A stretch of DNA of 64,000 nucleotides from Thermodesulfovibrio sp. N1 (GTDB taxonomy: Bacteria; Nitrospirota; Thermodesulfovibrionia; Thermodesulfovibrionales; Thermodesulfovibrionaceae): positions 47,970 to 111,969 of the forward strand of contig NZ_MAVV01000001.1 of NCBI RefSeq assembly GCF_001707915.1, in the 5' to 3' direction. The notes under the pieces were generated by a model. It did not search any database. It saw only the letters and a program-made list of their open reading frames with translations, and was not told where the DNA came from. Shown one piece after another: positions 54,629 through 63,972 of this stretch (its first letter is position 1; each line of letters opens with the position of its first letter). The translations under genes and the position numbers were made by a program.

Positions 54629-55293
54629 AAAAGGCTGTAGTACTTCTAAGTGGAGGCATTGATTCTTCAACTACTCTTGCATTAGCAAAAAATGAAGGAT
54701 TTGAATGTTATGCTATATCTTTTGATTATAAACAAAGGCATTCAATTGAGCTTGAATTTGCTAAAAAAGTCGCAAAACATGTTGGAGTAAAAGAACATTT
54801 AATAGTTTCCTTTGATTTAAGAAAAATTGGGGGTTCTGCATTAACATCAAAAATTGAAATACCTAAAGATACTCAAGAAGGAATTCCTGTTACCTATGTT
54901 CCAGCTCGTAATACTATATTTCTAAGTTTTGCTCTTGCTTGGGCAGAAGTACTACAAACACCATACATTTTTATTGGAGCTAATGTTGTTGATTATTCAG
55001 GATATCCAGACTGTAGACCTGAGTATCTTTCAGCCTTTGAATATATGGCAAACCTTGCAACCAAAGCCTCGGTAGAAGGTACTATAAAATTTAAAATTCA
55101 AGCACCTCTTCTTTATTTAACAAAGACAGAAATAATAAAAAAGGGAATTGAACTCGGACTTGACTACTCTCTTACTTGGAGTTGCTATTATCCACAAGGT
55201 GAGCCACCAAAACCATGTCTTAAATGTCCAAGTTGTATATATAGATTAAAAGGCTTTGAAGAAGCTGGGATAAAAGATCCTTTACTAAAATGA
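54625..55293 (+). CDS. queC: 7-cyano-7-deazaguanine synthase
   Basis: A 222-residue ATP-pyrophosphatase-type enzyme: [16 protein letters not shown]-loop, [35 protein letters not shown] and a C-terminal zinc site [18 protein letters not shown]. It makes preQ0 for queuosine. The other queuosine genes are not here. ATGA overlaps both neighbours. Confidence 0.96.
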   Translation: MKKAVVLLSGGIDSSTTLALAKNEGFECYAISFDYKQRHSIELEFAKKVAKHVGVKEHLIVSFDLRKIGGSALTSKIEIPKDTQEGIPVTYVPARNTIFLSFALAWAEVLQTPYIFIGANVVDYSGYPDCRPEYLSAFEYMANLATKASVEGTIKFKIQAPLLYLTKTEIIKKGIELGLDYSLTWSCYYPQGEPPKPCLKCPSCIYRLKGFEEAGIKDPLLK

Positions 55294-55997
55294 TTACACT
55301 TAAACTTCATACTAATGTAATAAAAAAAATTGTTTTAAGTGCAATTAAAGCAAACAAAGGTCAATACAATTACGAAGAATTGGTCATAGATGGCTTAAAA
55401 ATTCTTAATATGATGAGAGATGTAGGCTGTAAAATTACAATTAAAGGCACAGAAAACCTTAAAAATTTAAAGCCTCCTTGCGTTTTTATCGCAAATCATA
55501 TGAGCACCCTTGAAACCCTTGTTCTTCCTGGAGTAATTGGCAGAGAGTTCAGAGTAACCTTTGTAGTAAAAAAATCTCTTCTACACTATCCCTTTTTTGG
55601 GAAAGTTTTGTCTGCTTTAAATCCAATTCCAGTTACAAGAAAAAATCCAAAGGAAGATTACAAAATCGTCATGAATGAGGGACTAAAGAGACTTAAAGAA
55701 GGAATCTCAGTAATAGTTTTTCCTCAGGCAACCAGGGAAGTTGTATTTGATCCAACAAAATTTAATACCCTCGGAATAAAACTTGCCAAAAAAGCTCAGG
55801 TTCCCGCTATTCCTGTAGCCTTAAGAACAGATGCCTGGGGTATTGGCAAAATTTTTAAAGATTTCGGTAAAATTGACCCATCAAAACCTATATGTTTCTT
55901 TATTGGAACGCCTCTTTATATTGAAAATAAAGGACTTAAAGAGCATCTTCAGATTATTCAATTTATCGAAAACTCTCTTAAAAAATGTTATAATTAA
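55290..55997 (+). CDS. 1-acyl-glycerol-3-phosphate acyltransferase-like protein (PlsC family)
   Basis: A 235-residue acyltransferase. The catalytic motif is [10 protein letters not shown] (a His-x4-Glu variant of H-x4-D), followed by [23 protein letters not shown] and the FPQATRE acceptor motif (usually FPEGTR). Both motifs differ from the canonical PlsC form, so the acyl acceptor could differ. Placed after plsY, a second acylation step is plausible. Confidence 0.8.
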   Translation: MITLKLHTNVIKKIVLSAIKANKGQYNYEELVIDGLKILNMMRDVGCKITIKGTENLKNLKPPCVFIANHMSTLETLVLPGVIGREFRVTFVVKKSLLHYPFFGKVLSALNPIPVTRKNPKEDYKIVMNEGLKRLKEGISVIVFPQATREVVFDPTKFNTLGIKLAKKAQVPAIPVALRTDAWGIGKIFKDFGKIDPSKPICFFIGTPLYIENKGLKEHLQIIQFIENSLKKCYN

Positions 55998-55999
55998 GC

Positions 56000-56656
56000 A
56001 TGCAAGTAAAAGCAAATGATAAAATTGATACCTTTCAAGATCTTGTTAGGATTCTCAAATCTCATCCTGAATGGCTTGAGGAACTAAGACAACTTATTTT
56101 GACTACTGAACTCTTAGAGCTACCAAAAAAATTCGAACAATTCTTAGTAAATGAATTCAGACCTTTAAAGAAAAAAGTTGATACTCTGGAACAAGATGTG
56201 GCGGGGCTCAAACAAGATGTAAAAATATTAAAAGATGATGTCGGAATTCTTAAAGGTGACATGTTTGAAATAAAATTAAAAGATAAAGCACCTTCACGTT
56301 TTGGTAGTATTATAAGAAGATGTAAGGTTTTAAATCCTGAAAAATATGTTGAAATACTGGATGATGCCCTCGATGAAAACAAAATCAATTTTGCTGAAAG
56401 AGAGGATGCTCTTGATGTTGATCTTGTTGCAACAGGTGTTCTTACAAAAGATCCTACAAAAAAAGTTTTACTAATTGCAGAAGCCTCTGTAAAGGCTGAT
56501 AAAAAGGATGTAGAAAGAGCTTATAAAAGAGCCCAAATTTTTAAAAAAGCCTCTGATATTGAAACATTAGCTGTTGTAGTTTGTAAAGAAAAAACACAGG
56601 GTGCCATAAAAAAAGCTCAGGAACTGGGTGTAATTTTAGTAGATGTTTTACGCTGA
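56000..56656 (+). CDS. Coiled-coil protein with possible PD-(D/E)XK nuclease-like C-terminal domain
   Basis: A 218-residue protein. Residues about 55-90 form a clear heptad coiled coil (LKKKVDTLEQDVAGLKQDVKILKDDVGILKGDMFEI). The C-terminal part (about 125-218) has an alpha/beta arrangement ALDVDLVATGVL, KKVLLIAEASVKADKKDVERAYKRA and LAVVVCKEKTQGAIKKA that resembles restriction-endonuclease-like folds in which the catalytic Lys has been replaced or moved (EAS rather than ExK). It is unrecognised at family level. It overlaps the EndoQ gene by 14 bp and may work with it. Confidence 0.5.
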   Translation: MQVKANDKIDTFQDLVRILKSHPEWLEELRQLILTTELLELPKKFEQFLVNEFRPLKKKVDTLEQDVAGLKQDVKILKDDVGILKGDMFEIKLKDKAPSRFGSIIRRCKVLNPEKYVEILDDALDENKINFAEREDALDVDLVATGVLTKDPTKKVLLIAEASVKADKKDVERAYKRAQIFKKASDIETLAVVVCKEKTQGAIKKAQELGVILVDVLR

Positions 56657-57905
56657 TCTTCATATTCATTCTAAATTCTCCCGTGCAACAAGTAAAGACA
56701 TGTCTCTTGAAACAATTGAACAATGGGCTCAACTTAAAGGTATAAAATTAATCGGAACTGGTGATTTTACCCATCCACAATGGCTAAAGGAAATTGAATT
56801 AAAACTTAATGAAGAAGGGAATGGACTTTTAACTCTAAAAAAAGAGTATCGACTTGATGTTCCCGATTCCTGTAAAGAAGAAATATTTTTCATCCTTTCC
56901 TCTGAAATAAGTTGCATTTATCAAAAAAATGGCAAACTCAGAAAAATTCATCTTGTTATTTTATCTCCTTCTTTAAAAGATGCTACAAAGATAAATTATG
57001 CTTTATCTCAAATAGGAAGTCTTGGTTCAGATGGAAGACCTATTCTCGGAATCGATGCAAAGGAAGCGATGAAAATCATCCTTGAGATTTCACCTGCTAC
57101 AATGATTATCCCAGCCCATGCATGGACTCCCCATTTTTCAGTTTTTGGTTCCCAGTCAGGATTTGACAGCCTTGAAGAATGCTTTGAAGATTTAACTCCT
57201 TATATATATGCAATAGAGACAGGGTTAAGTTCTGACCCACCAATGAACTGGCGTCTTAGTGAACTTGATAAAATATCCCTTATTTCAAATTCTGATGCTC
57301 ACTCGCCAGCTAAAATTGGCAGAGAAGCGAATATTTTTGATATCGAATTGGATTACAAGACAATCACTGAATCAATAAAAACAGGCAAAGGATTTCTTGG
57401 TACTGTGGAATTTTTTCCTGAAGAGGGAAAATACCATTATGATGGACATAGAATTTGTGGAGTAAGGCTTTCACCAAAAGAATCAATAAGAAGAAACTAT
57501 TTATGTCCTGTATGTGGTAAAAAGGTTACTATTGGCGTTATGCACAGAGTTGAAACATTGGCAGACAGACCTGAAGGATTTAAACCTTCAAAGACTCTTC
57601 CATTTAAATCCATTATTCCTTTACCTGAGATAATTGCTGAAATAAAAAATACCTCTACACAGTCTAAATCAGTTTTTGATACATACATGAAGATTCTTTA
57701 TAAATTTGGAAGCGAATATGCTATACTTTTACATAAAGATTTAACAGAAATTGAAAAATTTGATTCAAAGCTGGCAGAAGGAATTGATCGAATGAGAAGT
57801 GGAAAAGTTTTTGTAGAAGCGGGATATGATGGAGAATATGGCAAAATAAAAGTATTTGGGGAACCTGCCAAATCTAACTTTAAAGGACAAACAATTCTCT
57901 TTTAA
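56643..57905 (+). CDS. Endonuclease Q-like PHP-domain protein
   Basis: A 420-residue protein matching the EndoQ (TIGR00375) layout and length. PHP metal motifs are ADLHIHSKFSRATS (Asp5/His7/His9), GTGDFTHP, SSEISCIY, PAHAWTPHFSVFGS and SNSDAHSPAKIGREAN. A zinc-binding stretch YLCPVCGKKVTIGVMHR follows around 285-300. Archaeal and a few bacterial EndoQ enzymes cut DNA 5' of deaminated bases (hypoxanthine, uracil, xanthine) and abasic sites. The gene is followed directly by a UvrD-like helicase gene, with no base between. Confidence 0.88.
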   Translation: MFYADLHIHSKFSRATSKDMSLETIEQWAQLKGIKLIGTGDFTHPQWLKEIELKLNEEGNGLLTLKKEYRLDVPDSCKEEIFFILSSEISCIYQKNGKLRKIHLVILSPSLKDATKINYALSQIGSLGSDGRPILGIDAKEAMKIILEISPATMIIPAHAWTPHFSVFGSQSGFDSLEECFEDLTPYIYAIETGLSSDPPMNWRLSELDKISLISNSDAHSPAKIGREANIFDIELDYKTITESIKTGKGFLGTVEFFPEEGKYHYDGHRICGVRLSPKESIRRNYLCPVCGKKVTIGVMHRVETLADRPEGFKPSKTLPFKSIIPLPEIIAEIKNTSTQSKSVFDTYMKILYKFGSEYAILLHKDLTEIEKFDSKLAEGIDRMRSGKVFVEAGYDGEYGKIKVFGEPAKSNFKGQTILF

Positions 57906-59561
57906 ATGAAGCTTAATAAAAACCAAAAAATAGCCTCAGAAAGTTCAAATAAAATCTGCTGTGTTTTGGCTGGACCTGGAACAGGGAAAACACTAACCAT
58001 TACAGCAAAAATACTTCATCTTTTAAATGAAGGAATCAATCCAGATGAAATTGCTGCGATTACTTTTACACAAAAAGCAGCAGTTGAAATGAAACAGAGA
58101 GTTATCAATAGTTTACAGAAAAAAGAAAATTTACCTTTTATTGGAACCTTTCATCTTCTATGTTTAAGACTTTTAAGAGAGTTCTTACCAGAAAAGGAAA
58201 AACACTTTCAAATATGCACCAGAGCAAAACAAAGAGAAATAATTTCTTCTTTAAATGAAAAAAACATCGATAAAATTATTGAAAAAATAACAAAATTCAA
58301 AAATACAAACACCCCATTTGATGAAAAGACTTTAATTGTTTATGAAAAATATGAAGAAAAAAAGAAGGAACTTAATCTTTTTGACTTTGATGATCTACTT
58401 TTGAAGACTTTACAACTTATAAAGAATAAACAAATTCCTCCTCTTTTTTCTTACATTATTGTTGATGAATTTCAGGATATAAACAAAATTCAGTATGAAC
58501 TTATAAAAGGACTTCTAAAAAAAGAAGGGTCTCTTAGTATATTTGGTGATCCTGATCAGGCTATCTACTCTTTTCGGGGATCAGAAATTGATCTTTTTTT
58601 GAATCTTCCTAAGGATTTTCCAGATTTAACTCTTATAAACTTATCTCTTAATTATCGTTCTCAGGCAAATATAATAGAAGCTTCAAATAAATTTATCACT
58701 GCCAATACTAAGCGATTTTCAAAAAGAATTGAGCCTACAAAAGAAAAAAAATCTCTAATAACTCTTTTCGAAGTTGAAGATGAATACGAAGAAGCAAAAA
58801 CAATTATCAAAGAAATAAAATCAAGACTTGGCGCAACAGATTTTACAGAACTTTATGAAAACAAAGAAGAAACTCAATATAGCTTTTTAAGTTTTGCTGT
58901 CCTTACAAGAACAAACAATCAGTTAAAAATTATCAAGGATTTTTTGGCTAAAGAAGGAATTCCTGTTAAAACAATAATAAAAGATCCAGAATCTTGGACA
59001 TCATCTTTCATAAAAAAACTTACGGAAACTATGTATAGCCAATCAAAAAAATTAATTTCTAATATACCATTGTTTGAATTTCTCCAGTCTTCTAATATAT
59101 ATAATGGACTGACAGATACAGAAATTTCTATGTTAAACAATATGGCTAAAACATACCATAATGGAAAATTAATAGAACAGATTCAAGCATTCATTGATGA
59201 ACTTTCTGGACTAACACCTTTTGACTTATTTCCAGAAAACCTGAATGCAGTAAGCCTTCTTACTCTTCATTCTGCTAAAGGTCTTGAATTTCCTATTGTT
59301 TTTATTGCAGGGTTTGATGAAGGTTTAATACCATACACAATTTCTAATACAGATATAGAAGAAGAAAGAAGACTTTTTTATGTTGGAATGACACGAGCAA
59401 TGGATGATTTAATACTTATCCATGCTAAGCAAAGATTTATAAATGGGAAAAAAATGTCGCTTTCTGTTTCCTCTTTTTTAAAAGATATTCCCGAGGAATA
59501 TATAAAAATAAAAAAAGTCCGGTCAACACAGACCGGACCAAAGCAGAAAGGACTATTTTAA
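57906..59561 (+). CDS. Short UvrD/Rep-type helicase
   Basis: A 551-residue SF1A helicase. Motifs: [10 protein letters not shown] (23-31), Ia [85 protein letters not shown] and [19 protein letters not shown]. UvrD and PcrA are about 720 residues; the missing length falls in the 1B/2B and C-terminal parts. The ATG directly abuts the EndoQ stop, so the pair is co-translated. Inferred role: opening or removing the strand cut by EndoQ. Its last codons include an antisense terminator. Confidence 0.9.
   Translation: MKLNKNQKIASESSNKICCVLAGPGTGKTLTITAKILHLLNEGINPDEIAAITFTQKAAVEMKQRVINSLQKKENLPFIGTFHLLCLRLLREFLPEKEKHFQICTRAKQREIISSLNEKNIDKIIEKITKFKNTNTPFDEKTLIVYEKYEEKKKELNLFDFDDLLLKTLQLIKNKQIPPLFSYIIVDEFQDINKIQYELIKGLLKKEGSLSIFGDPDQAIYSFRGSEIDLFLNLPKDFPDLTLINLSLNYRSQANIIEASNKFITANTKRFSKRIEPTKEKKSLITLFEVEDEYEEAKTIIKEIKSRLGATDFTELYENKEETQYSFLSFAVLTRTNNQLKIIKDFLAKEGIPVKTIIKDPESWTSSFIKKLTETMYSQSKKLISNIPLFEFLQSSNIYNGLTDTEISMLNNMAKTYHNGKLIEQIQAFIDELSGLTPFDLFPENLNAVSLLTLHSAKGLEFPIVFIAGFDEGLIPYTISNTDIEEERRLFYVGMTRAMDDLILIHAKQRFINGKKMSLSVSSFLKDIPEEYIKIKKVRSTQTGPKQKGLF
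59505..59538 (-). terminator. Terminator of the PfpI gene inside the helicase coding sequence
   Basis: On the minus strand GTCCGGTC (59538-59531) pairs exactly with GACCGGAC (59524-59517) around a 6-nt loop, followed by TTTTTT-A-TTTTT. It lies wholly within the 3' end of the helicase gene, whose codons there read VRSTQTGP. Confidence 0.85.
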
Positions 59562-60142
59562 GCTTCTATTTTTGTTCCAAGAAGTTCTAAAAACTTCCTA
59601 ATCCACTCAGGATGAGCAGGCCAGGCAGGAGCAGTTACAATATTCCCATCAACGCAGGCATTTGAAAATGTTTCATTTACATCACACCACTTCCCACCGG
59701 CAAGTATGATTTCTGCTTTTACTGCTGGATAAGCAGTAAGAGTTCTTCCTTTTATTACATTTGCAGCTGTTAAAAGCTGAATTCCGTGACAAATGGCAGC
59801 TACGGGTTTTCCTGATTCTACAAAATGTTTTACTATATCCAACACCCTATCATTAAGTCTCAAGTATTCAGGGGCTCTCCCTCCTGGAATAATTAAAGCA
59901 TCATATTTTGCAGGGTCAACCTTTTCAAAATCTGCATTTAACATAAAATTATGGCCTCTTTTTTCAGTATAGGTCTGATCTCCTTCAAAATCATGGACTG
60001 CTGTTTTTACGGTATCTCCTGCCTTTTTCCCAGGACATACTGCATGAACAGTGTGTCCTACCATTTTAAGCATCTGAAATGGAACCATTGCCTCATAATC
60101 TTCTACGAAATCTCCAAGGAGCATTAAAATTTTTTTAGGCAT
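59558..60142 (-). CDS. DJ-1/PfpI family protein
   Basis: A 194-residue protein of the DJ-1/PfpI superfamily. The nucleophile elbow [10 protein letters not shown] holds Cys118, with the family acidic residue near DFVEDYEAM and [10 protein letters not shown]. Members are proteases, deglycases or holdases. AAGGAGGTGG precedes the ATG. Its stop and the helicase stop share the palindrome TTAA at 59558-59561. Confidence 0.9.
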   Translation of the reverse strand: MPKKILMLLGDFVEDYEAMVPFQMLKMVGHTVHAVCPGKKAGDTVKTAVHDFEGDQTYTEKRGHNFMLNADFEKVDPAKYDALIIPGGRAPEYLRLNDRVLDIVKHFVESGKPVAAICHGIQLLTAANVIKGRTLTAYPAVKAEIILAGGKWCDVNETFSNACVDGNIVTAPAWPAHPEWIRKFLELLGTKIEA

Positions 60143-60209
60143 ACTCCACCTCCTTAATTTTTTGTTTATTTTATTATAAAATTTTTATGTTAAGATATTG
60201 TTAAGTTTT

Positions 60210-60986
60210 ATGAATGCGGGTAATCAAATAAAAAAGACATTGGCAGATTTACAGGATTTCTACCTGCTTTCAATAAACTCTATTTTAAAACTTTTTAAAA
60301 GACCTCTTTACTTTGATGATATAATTGAGCAGATGGAATATGCAGGCTCTGCATCTGTTTTCATTGTTTCTTTGGTATGTCTTTTTGTAGGAATGGCATT
60401 AAGTCTACAATTAAGTGCTGAACTTAGCGGACTTGGATTAAAAATGTATACAGGTAAAATCGTAGGGATTGCGGTAATTAGAGAAATCGGACCTCTTGTA
60501 ACAGCATTGGTTTTCATCGGTAGAGTTGGTGCTGGACAGACTGCAGAAATTGGTTCAATGATTCTTGGACATCAGATTGACACATTAAGAGTTTATGGTA
60601 TTGACCCAATTAAAAAAGTTGTAATTCCAAGGGTTATTGCATCAGTGGTGATGCTACCCTGTCTTACAATAATTGGAGATCTTGTATGTCTTATTGGAGG
60701 CTACTACATAGCAGTTTTTGTGAGCAATCAGAGTGGTTCCTTTTATTGGTCAAGCATTATTGAAGAATTAACCTTTCAAAATGTTTTTTCAGGCACTATC
60801 AAACCCTTTATATTTGGATATCTTATATCTTGCATAAGTTGTTTTTACGGACTTACAACTCGTGGAGGTGCAAAAGGGCTCAGAACATCAACAACTAAGG
60901 CTGTTGTTATCTCAATTATAACAGTAATTGCAACAGATTTTATACTTACAAGAATTTTATTTTATGCACTAGGATTCAATGTATGA
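60210..60986 (+). CDS. mlaE: MlaE-type lipid ABC transporter permease
   Basis: ATG 60210 gives 258 residues (a TTG at 60198 would add four). Multi-span protein with MlaE motifs SLQLSAELSGLGL, GKIVGIAVIREIGPLVTALVFIGRVGAGQTAEIGSM and the C-terminal GLTTRGGAKGLRTSTTKAVVIS. It moves phospholipid between membranes. No ribosome site is clear. It overlaps mlaF by 4 bp. Confidence 0.92.
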   Translation: MNAGNQIKKTLADLQDFYLLSINSILKLFKRPLYFDDIIEQMEYAGSASVFIVSLVCLFVGMALSLQLSAELSGLGLKMYTGKIVGIAVIREIGPLVTALVFIGRVGAGQTAEIGSMILGHQIDTLRVYGIDPIKKVVIPRVIASVVMLPCLTIIGDLVCLIGGYYIAVFVSNQSGSFYWSSIIEELTFQNVFSGTIKPFIFGYLISCISCFYGLTTRGGAKGLRTSTTKAVVISIITVIATDFILTRILFYALGFNV

Positions 60987-61720
60987 TAGTATTCGACAAT
61001 GTTTGGTTTTCCTATGGAGACAGAGAGGTTCTAAAAGGAATCAGTTTTACAGCAAACTTTGACGAAAGAATAGCAGTCCTTGGTGAAAGCGGTGGAGGAA
61101 AAACAACAATTTTAAAATTAATCTTAGGCTTAATCAGTCCAGATAAAGGAAAAATTATAATTGATGGTGTTGATATAACTCAATTAAATGAAGAAGAACT
61201 TATTCCAATAAGAAGAAAATTTAGCATAGTTTTTCAAGAAGGTGCTCTTTTTGATTCTTTACCTGTAAAAGAAAATGTGGCTTTTTTCATGAGAGAACTT
61301 TTAAAACTTCCCGATGAAGAAATTTATCGACGAGTAAGAGAGTTACTCCGACGTGTTGGAGTTGAGGACGCAGAAGAACTTATGCCTGAGGAGTTAAGTG
61401 GTGGAATGCACCGCAGAGTAGCTATTGCTCGTGCTTTAGCAGTTGGCAAGACAAAGATGTTTCTTTATGATGAACCAACAGCAGGATTAGACCCTATAAA
61501 TTCTGAAAGAATTATGACTCTTATTAAAGATCTTGCAGACAAAGAAAATATAGGATTTATGATAATAACACATGTTGTATATGTAGCCTGGCAACTCTGC
61601 AATCGTTTTATCTTTCTTAAAGAGGGGCAAATTGTCTTTGACGGCAACAAAGATGAACTTATTAAAAGTAATATTTCTGCTGTTAAAGATTTTATAAAGG
61701 AACTTTTTTTCAGAATTTAA
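60983..61720 (+). CDS. mlaF: MlaF-type lipid ABC transporter ATPase
   Basis: A 245-residue ABC ATPase: Walker A GESGGGKTT, Q-loop VFQEGALFDSLPVKENVAF, signature LSGGMHRRVAIARALA, Walker B MFLYDEPTAGLDP and ITHVVYVAWQLC. The FQEGALFDSLTV-like segment is specific to MlaF. The substrate-binding MCE partner MlaD does not follow; the next gene is unrelated. Confidence 0.93.
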   Translation: MIVFDNVWFSYGDREVLKGISFTANFDERIAVLGESGGGKTTILKLILGLISPDKGKIIIDGVDITQLNEEELIPIRRKFSIVFQEGALFDSLPVKENVAFFMRELLKLPDEEIYRRVRELLRRVGVEDAEELMPEELSGGMHRRVAIARALAVGKTKMFLYDEPTAGLDPINSERIMTLIKDLADKENIGFMIITHVVYVAWQLCNRFIFLKEGQIVFDGNKDELIKSNISAVKDFIKELFFRI

Positions 61721-61832
61721 TATTTTTTGTTTATAAAAATCTCTTTACGAAAATTTGTATCTAATTAGCAACATAAATCTTCTCTTAGGAATCATATAAA
61801 AAATTTTCTTTTTAAGTTTAATTAATTTTTTA

Positions 61833-61862
61833 TTGACAAATGAAAATGATTTTCATTAATAT
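61833..61862 (+). promoter_or_regulatory. Fur-type box between promoter elements
   Basis: TTGACA (61833-61838) and TAATAT (61857-61862), 18 bp apart, bracket a perfect 9-1-9 palindrome AATGAAAATGATTTTCATT at 61839-61857, very like Fur boxes. A repressor there would block polymerase. GGGGAGGTG is the ribosome site before the ATG at 61895. Confidence 0.8.
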
Positions 61863-61894
61863 AAAGAATAATTAATTTGGGGAGGTGATTAAAT

Positions 61895-62212
61895 ATGCTT
61901 TGTTGTGACAGAACAGGACCTTTTGGAGCAGGTCCAAAAACAGGTAGAGGATTTGGATATTGTGGACGTTTTAATGCCTCAGGATACATGAATTCTGAAC
62001 CAGGTAGAAGTTTAGGAAGAGTTAGAGGATGGAGATGTTCTGGATTGTTTAGAGGTTTGAGAAGAAGATTTAGAGGCTTTTGGAGAATGCCATTTTTTGA
62101 AGAAGCCCCTTTTAGAGAAGAAGCTGAACTACTTAAGCAGGAGGCAGAAATTCTAAGGAAAAATCTTGAAATAGTTGAAAAACGCTTGAGCGAAATTGAA
62201 AAGGAGAAGTAA
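61895..62212 (+). CDS. DUF5320 domain protein
   Basis: A 105-residue protein. The first half is Gly/Arg/Cys-rich (LCCDRTGPFGAGPKTGRGFGYC ... GWRCSGLFRGLRRRFRGFW), the pattern of DUF5320; the second half is an acidic/basic coiled coil ending EIEKEK. Cysteines at residues 3, 4, about 22 and about 48 could bind a metal cluster. DUF5320 often accompanies NifX/NifB-like small proteins in anaerobes. Strong ribosome site and Fur-type promoter. Function unknown. Confidence 0.75.
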   Translation: MLCCDRTGPFGAGPKTGRGFGYCGRFNASGYMNSEPGRSLGRVRGWRCSGLFRGLRRRFRGFWRMPFFEEAPFREEAELLKQEAEILRKNLEIVEKRLSEIEKEK

Positions 62213-62217
62213 TCTCA

Positions 62218-62249
62218 AACCGGAGGCTTTGCCTCCGGTTAATTTTTTT
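62218..62249 (+). terminator. Terminator-like hairpin inside the DUF5320-CGGC operon
   Basis: A 10-bp stem AACCGGAGGC / GCCTCCGGTT, loop TTT, then AATTTTTTT. It lies between two genes that otherwise look like one operon, with a GGAGGG ribosome site right after the T-run. It may reduce read-through. Confidence 0.85.
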
Positions 62250-62262
62250 GGAGGGATAGAAA

Positions 62263-62640
62263 ATGAAAAGAATTGCAATTCTATCATGTAAGATGATTAG
62301 AGAACAAAATTTATGTCCTGGTGATGCAAAATGTCTTGTAGCTTTTTCCCGCAAAGAAGGTGAATTTGAAAGATACAAAAATGAGGATGTTGCTATTGTT
62401 GGAATTATGGATTGTGGTGGCTGTGAAGGAAATAAAACAAGAGCAATATGCAGCCTTCTTCTTTTAAAAACTCAGCTTTCTGCCTTAAAAGAAAATATAG
62501 ATGCCCTTCATATTGGAACATGTATGATAAAGTTTTGCCCAAGAAAAGACGACATCATCGCAGCAGTAAAAGAAAAAGCAGGAATTGAAATTATTGAAGG
62601 AACTCATAAGTATGCACCACCAACAATTTTTGGAATTTAA
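62263..62640 (+). CDS. CGGC-domain protein
   Basis: A 125-residue protein with the defining DCGGCEGNKT motif in the middle, an N-terminal CKMIREQNLCPGDAKCL with three Cys, and HIGTCMIKFCP near the C-terminus. CGGC-domain proteins are thought to bind metal; several cysteines would suit an Fe-S cluster or iron. Good ribosome site GGAGGG. It follows the hairpin after DUF5320 and precedes a NifX-like gene by 32 bp. Confidence 0.85.
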   Translation: MKRIAILSCKMIREQNLCPGDAKCLVAFSRKEGEFERYKNEDVAIVGIMDCGGCEGNKTRAICSLLLLKTQLSALKENIDALHIGTCMIKFCPRKDDIIAAVKEKAGIEIIEGTHKYAPPTIFGI

Positions 62641-62672
62641 ATAAAATTTAATAAAAAATCAGGAGGCTTAAA

Positions 62673-63032
62673 ATGAGAGTTGCAATAGCAACAGAAGGAG
62701 ATTTTGTTGCTCATCATTTTGGAAGATGTCCAGGTTTTACAATATTTGATATCAAAGATAGTGAAATTTTAAGCAAAAACTTTATTGAAAATCCTGGTTA
62801 TAAAGCTCATCAACCAGGTGCTGTTCCAATGTTTCTGAGAAATCAGAATGTTAATTGCATTATTGCAGGAGGCATGGGTCCAAATGCAGTTATGAATCTT
62901 CAGGCTTTTGGGATAAAAGTAATTGTTGGAGTTACAGGAAAAGTTGAAGAAGTAATTGATAAATTTATCAAAGGTACACTAACTGATGGCGAAAGCATTT
63001 GTGATCATGGTGATCATGAGTGCAAACATTAA
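62673..63032 (+). CDS. NifX/NifB-like (dinitrogenase iron-molybdenum cofactor family) protein
   Basis: A 119-residue protein beginning MRVAIATEGDFVAHHFGRCPGFTIF, the Nitro_FeMo-Co domain fold, with GGMGPNAVMNLQAFGIKVIVG in the second half. The C-terminus is His/Asp/Cys-rich (ICDHGDHECKH), a likely metal-binding tail. Members bind Fe-S or FeMo-co precursors. No nif genes are nearby, so a general Fe-S handling role is likelier than nitrogen fixation. Confidence 0.88.
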   Translation: MRVAIATEGDFVAHHFGRCPGFTIFDIKDSEILSKNFIENPGYKAHQPGAVPMFLRNQNVNCIIAGGMGPNAVMNLQAFGIKVIVGVTGKVEEVIDKFIKGTLTDGESICDHGDHECKH

Positions 63033-63085
63033 ACCTTAACACCGCCTAAATTAAGTAATAGACACAAGTAAAATTTATTATCAAA

Positions 63086-63972
63086 TTGATAAATTGTATA
63101 TTTTCCTACTATATTGACAAAAAAGAATTACCAGAATGGGTAAAAAAGCATAAAACATCTGGCACACAGATTATCCAGATTGGGAGCAATTATTATTTAT
63201 ACAAAATAAAGTCCATATGGGATAGAAAAAAAGGAAGGGCAAGAAAAGTAACAGAGAAATATCTTGGCAAGATAACTCCGCAGGGTATTATTAAACCAAA
63301 ACATGAAAGACTAAAAGAAGGATTAAAAAACATAACAGTAAAGGAGTTTGGTGCAACAGATTTTTGTTTTTCCATCACCTCTGATATTTATGAATTACTT
63401 AAGAAGTATTTTCCTGTTTATTATAAGGAATTATATGTATTTTCCATTTTAAGATTTTTTCACTGTACAGCAATAAAAAATGTTGGACATTATTACATAA
63501 CATCAGATTTAAGTGACAGGATAAGAGATTGCAAGCTTTCACCAAAAAGCATATCAGGGATGCTTAAAGATATAGGTATGAAGAGAAAAGCAGTGGTTGA
63601 TTTTCTAAAGAACTTTCTTAAGGGAAGGAGATTTCAGGTAATAGACCTAACGCATGTATTTAGTTATTCTGAAGATATAATAAGTTCAACACTTGGGCAT
63701 AATTCAGAGGGGCAATATATACCGCAGATAAATCTTGTAATTGTTTTCTTTCCTTTTTATTTATGAGGATGTTAGAGTCTTTAGTAAACAAAGATGTATC
63801 AACAGAAAGAATAAAAGAAGCTTTAAGGAGCATAACATTTACAGAGTTTAGTATAGATGGCAAGGAATACTATTTAAAGAATAAGATGGATAAGATAGGA
63901 AAGACTCTATTTAGGGCATTAAAAATATCAGAACCAGCCCATATAACAGCCAAGGAAGAATTCGGAATCTAA
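63086..63972 (+). pseudogene. IS1634-type transposase, internally deleted and truncated
   Basis: Two frames: 63086-63766 (226 codons) and 63763-63972 (69 codons). The first matches the N-terminal half of IS1634-type DDE transposases (ELPEWVKKHKTSGTQIIQIG, then KVTEKYLGKITPQGI) and reaches the first catalytic Asp in VIDLTHVFSYSE, then breaks off at a short hydrophobic tail. The second carries a C-terminal tail (TEFSIDGKEYYLKNKMDKIGKT). Intact members are about 500-550 residues; the second and third catalytic residues are missing. Not functional by itself. Confidence 0.75.

Noticed and set aside
62673..63032. Nitrogen fixation locus
   Set aside because: NifX-like small proteins are common outside nitrogen fixers and no nifH, nifD, nifK or nifB gene is present.
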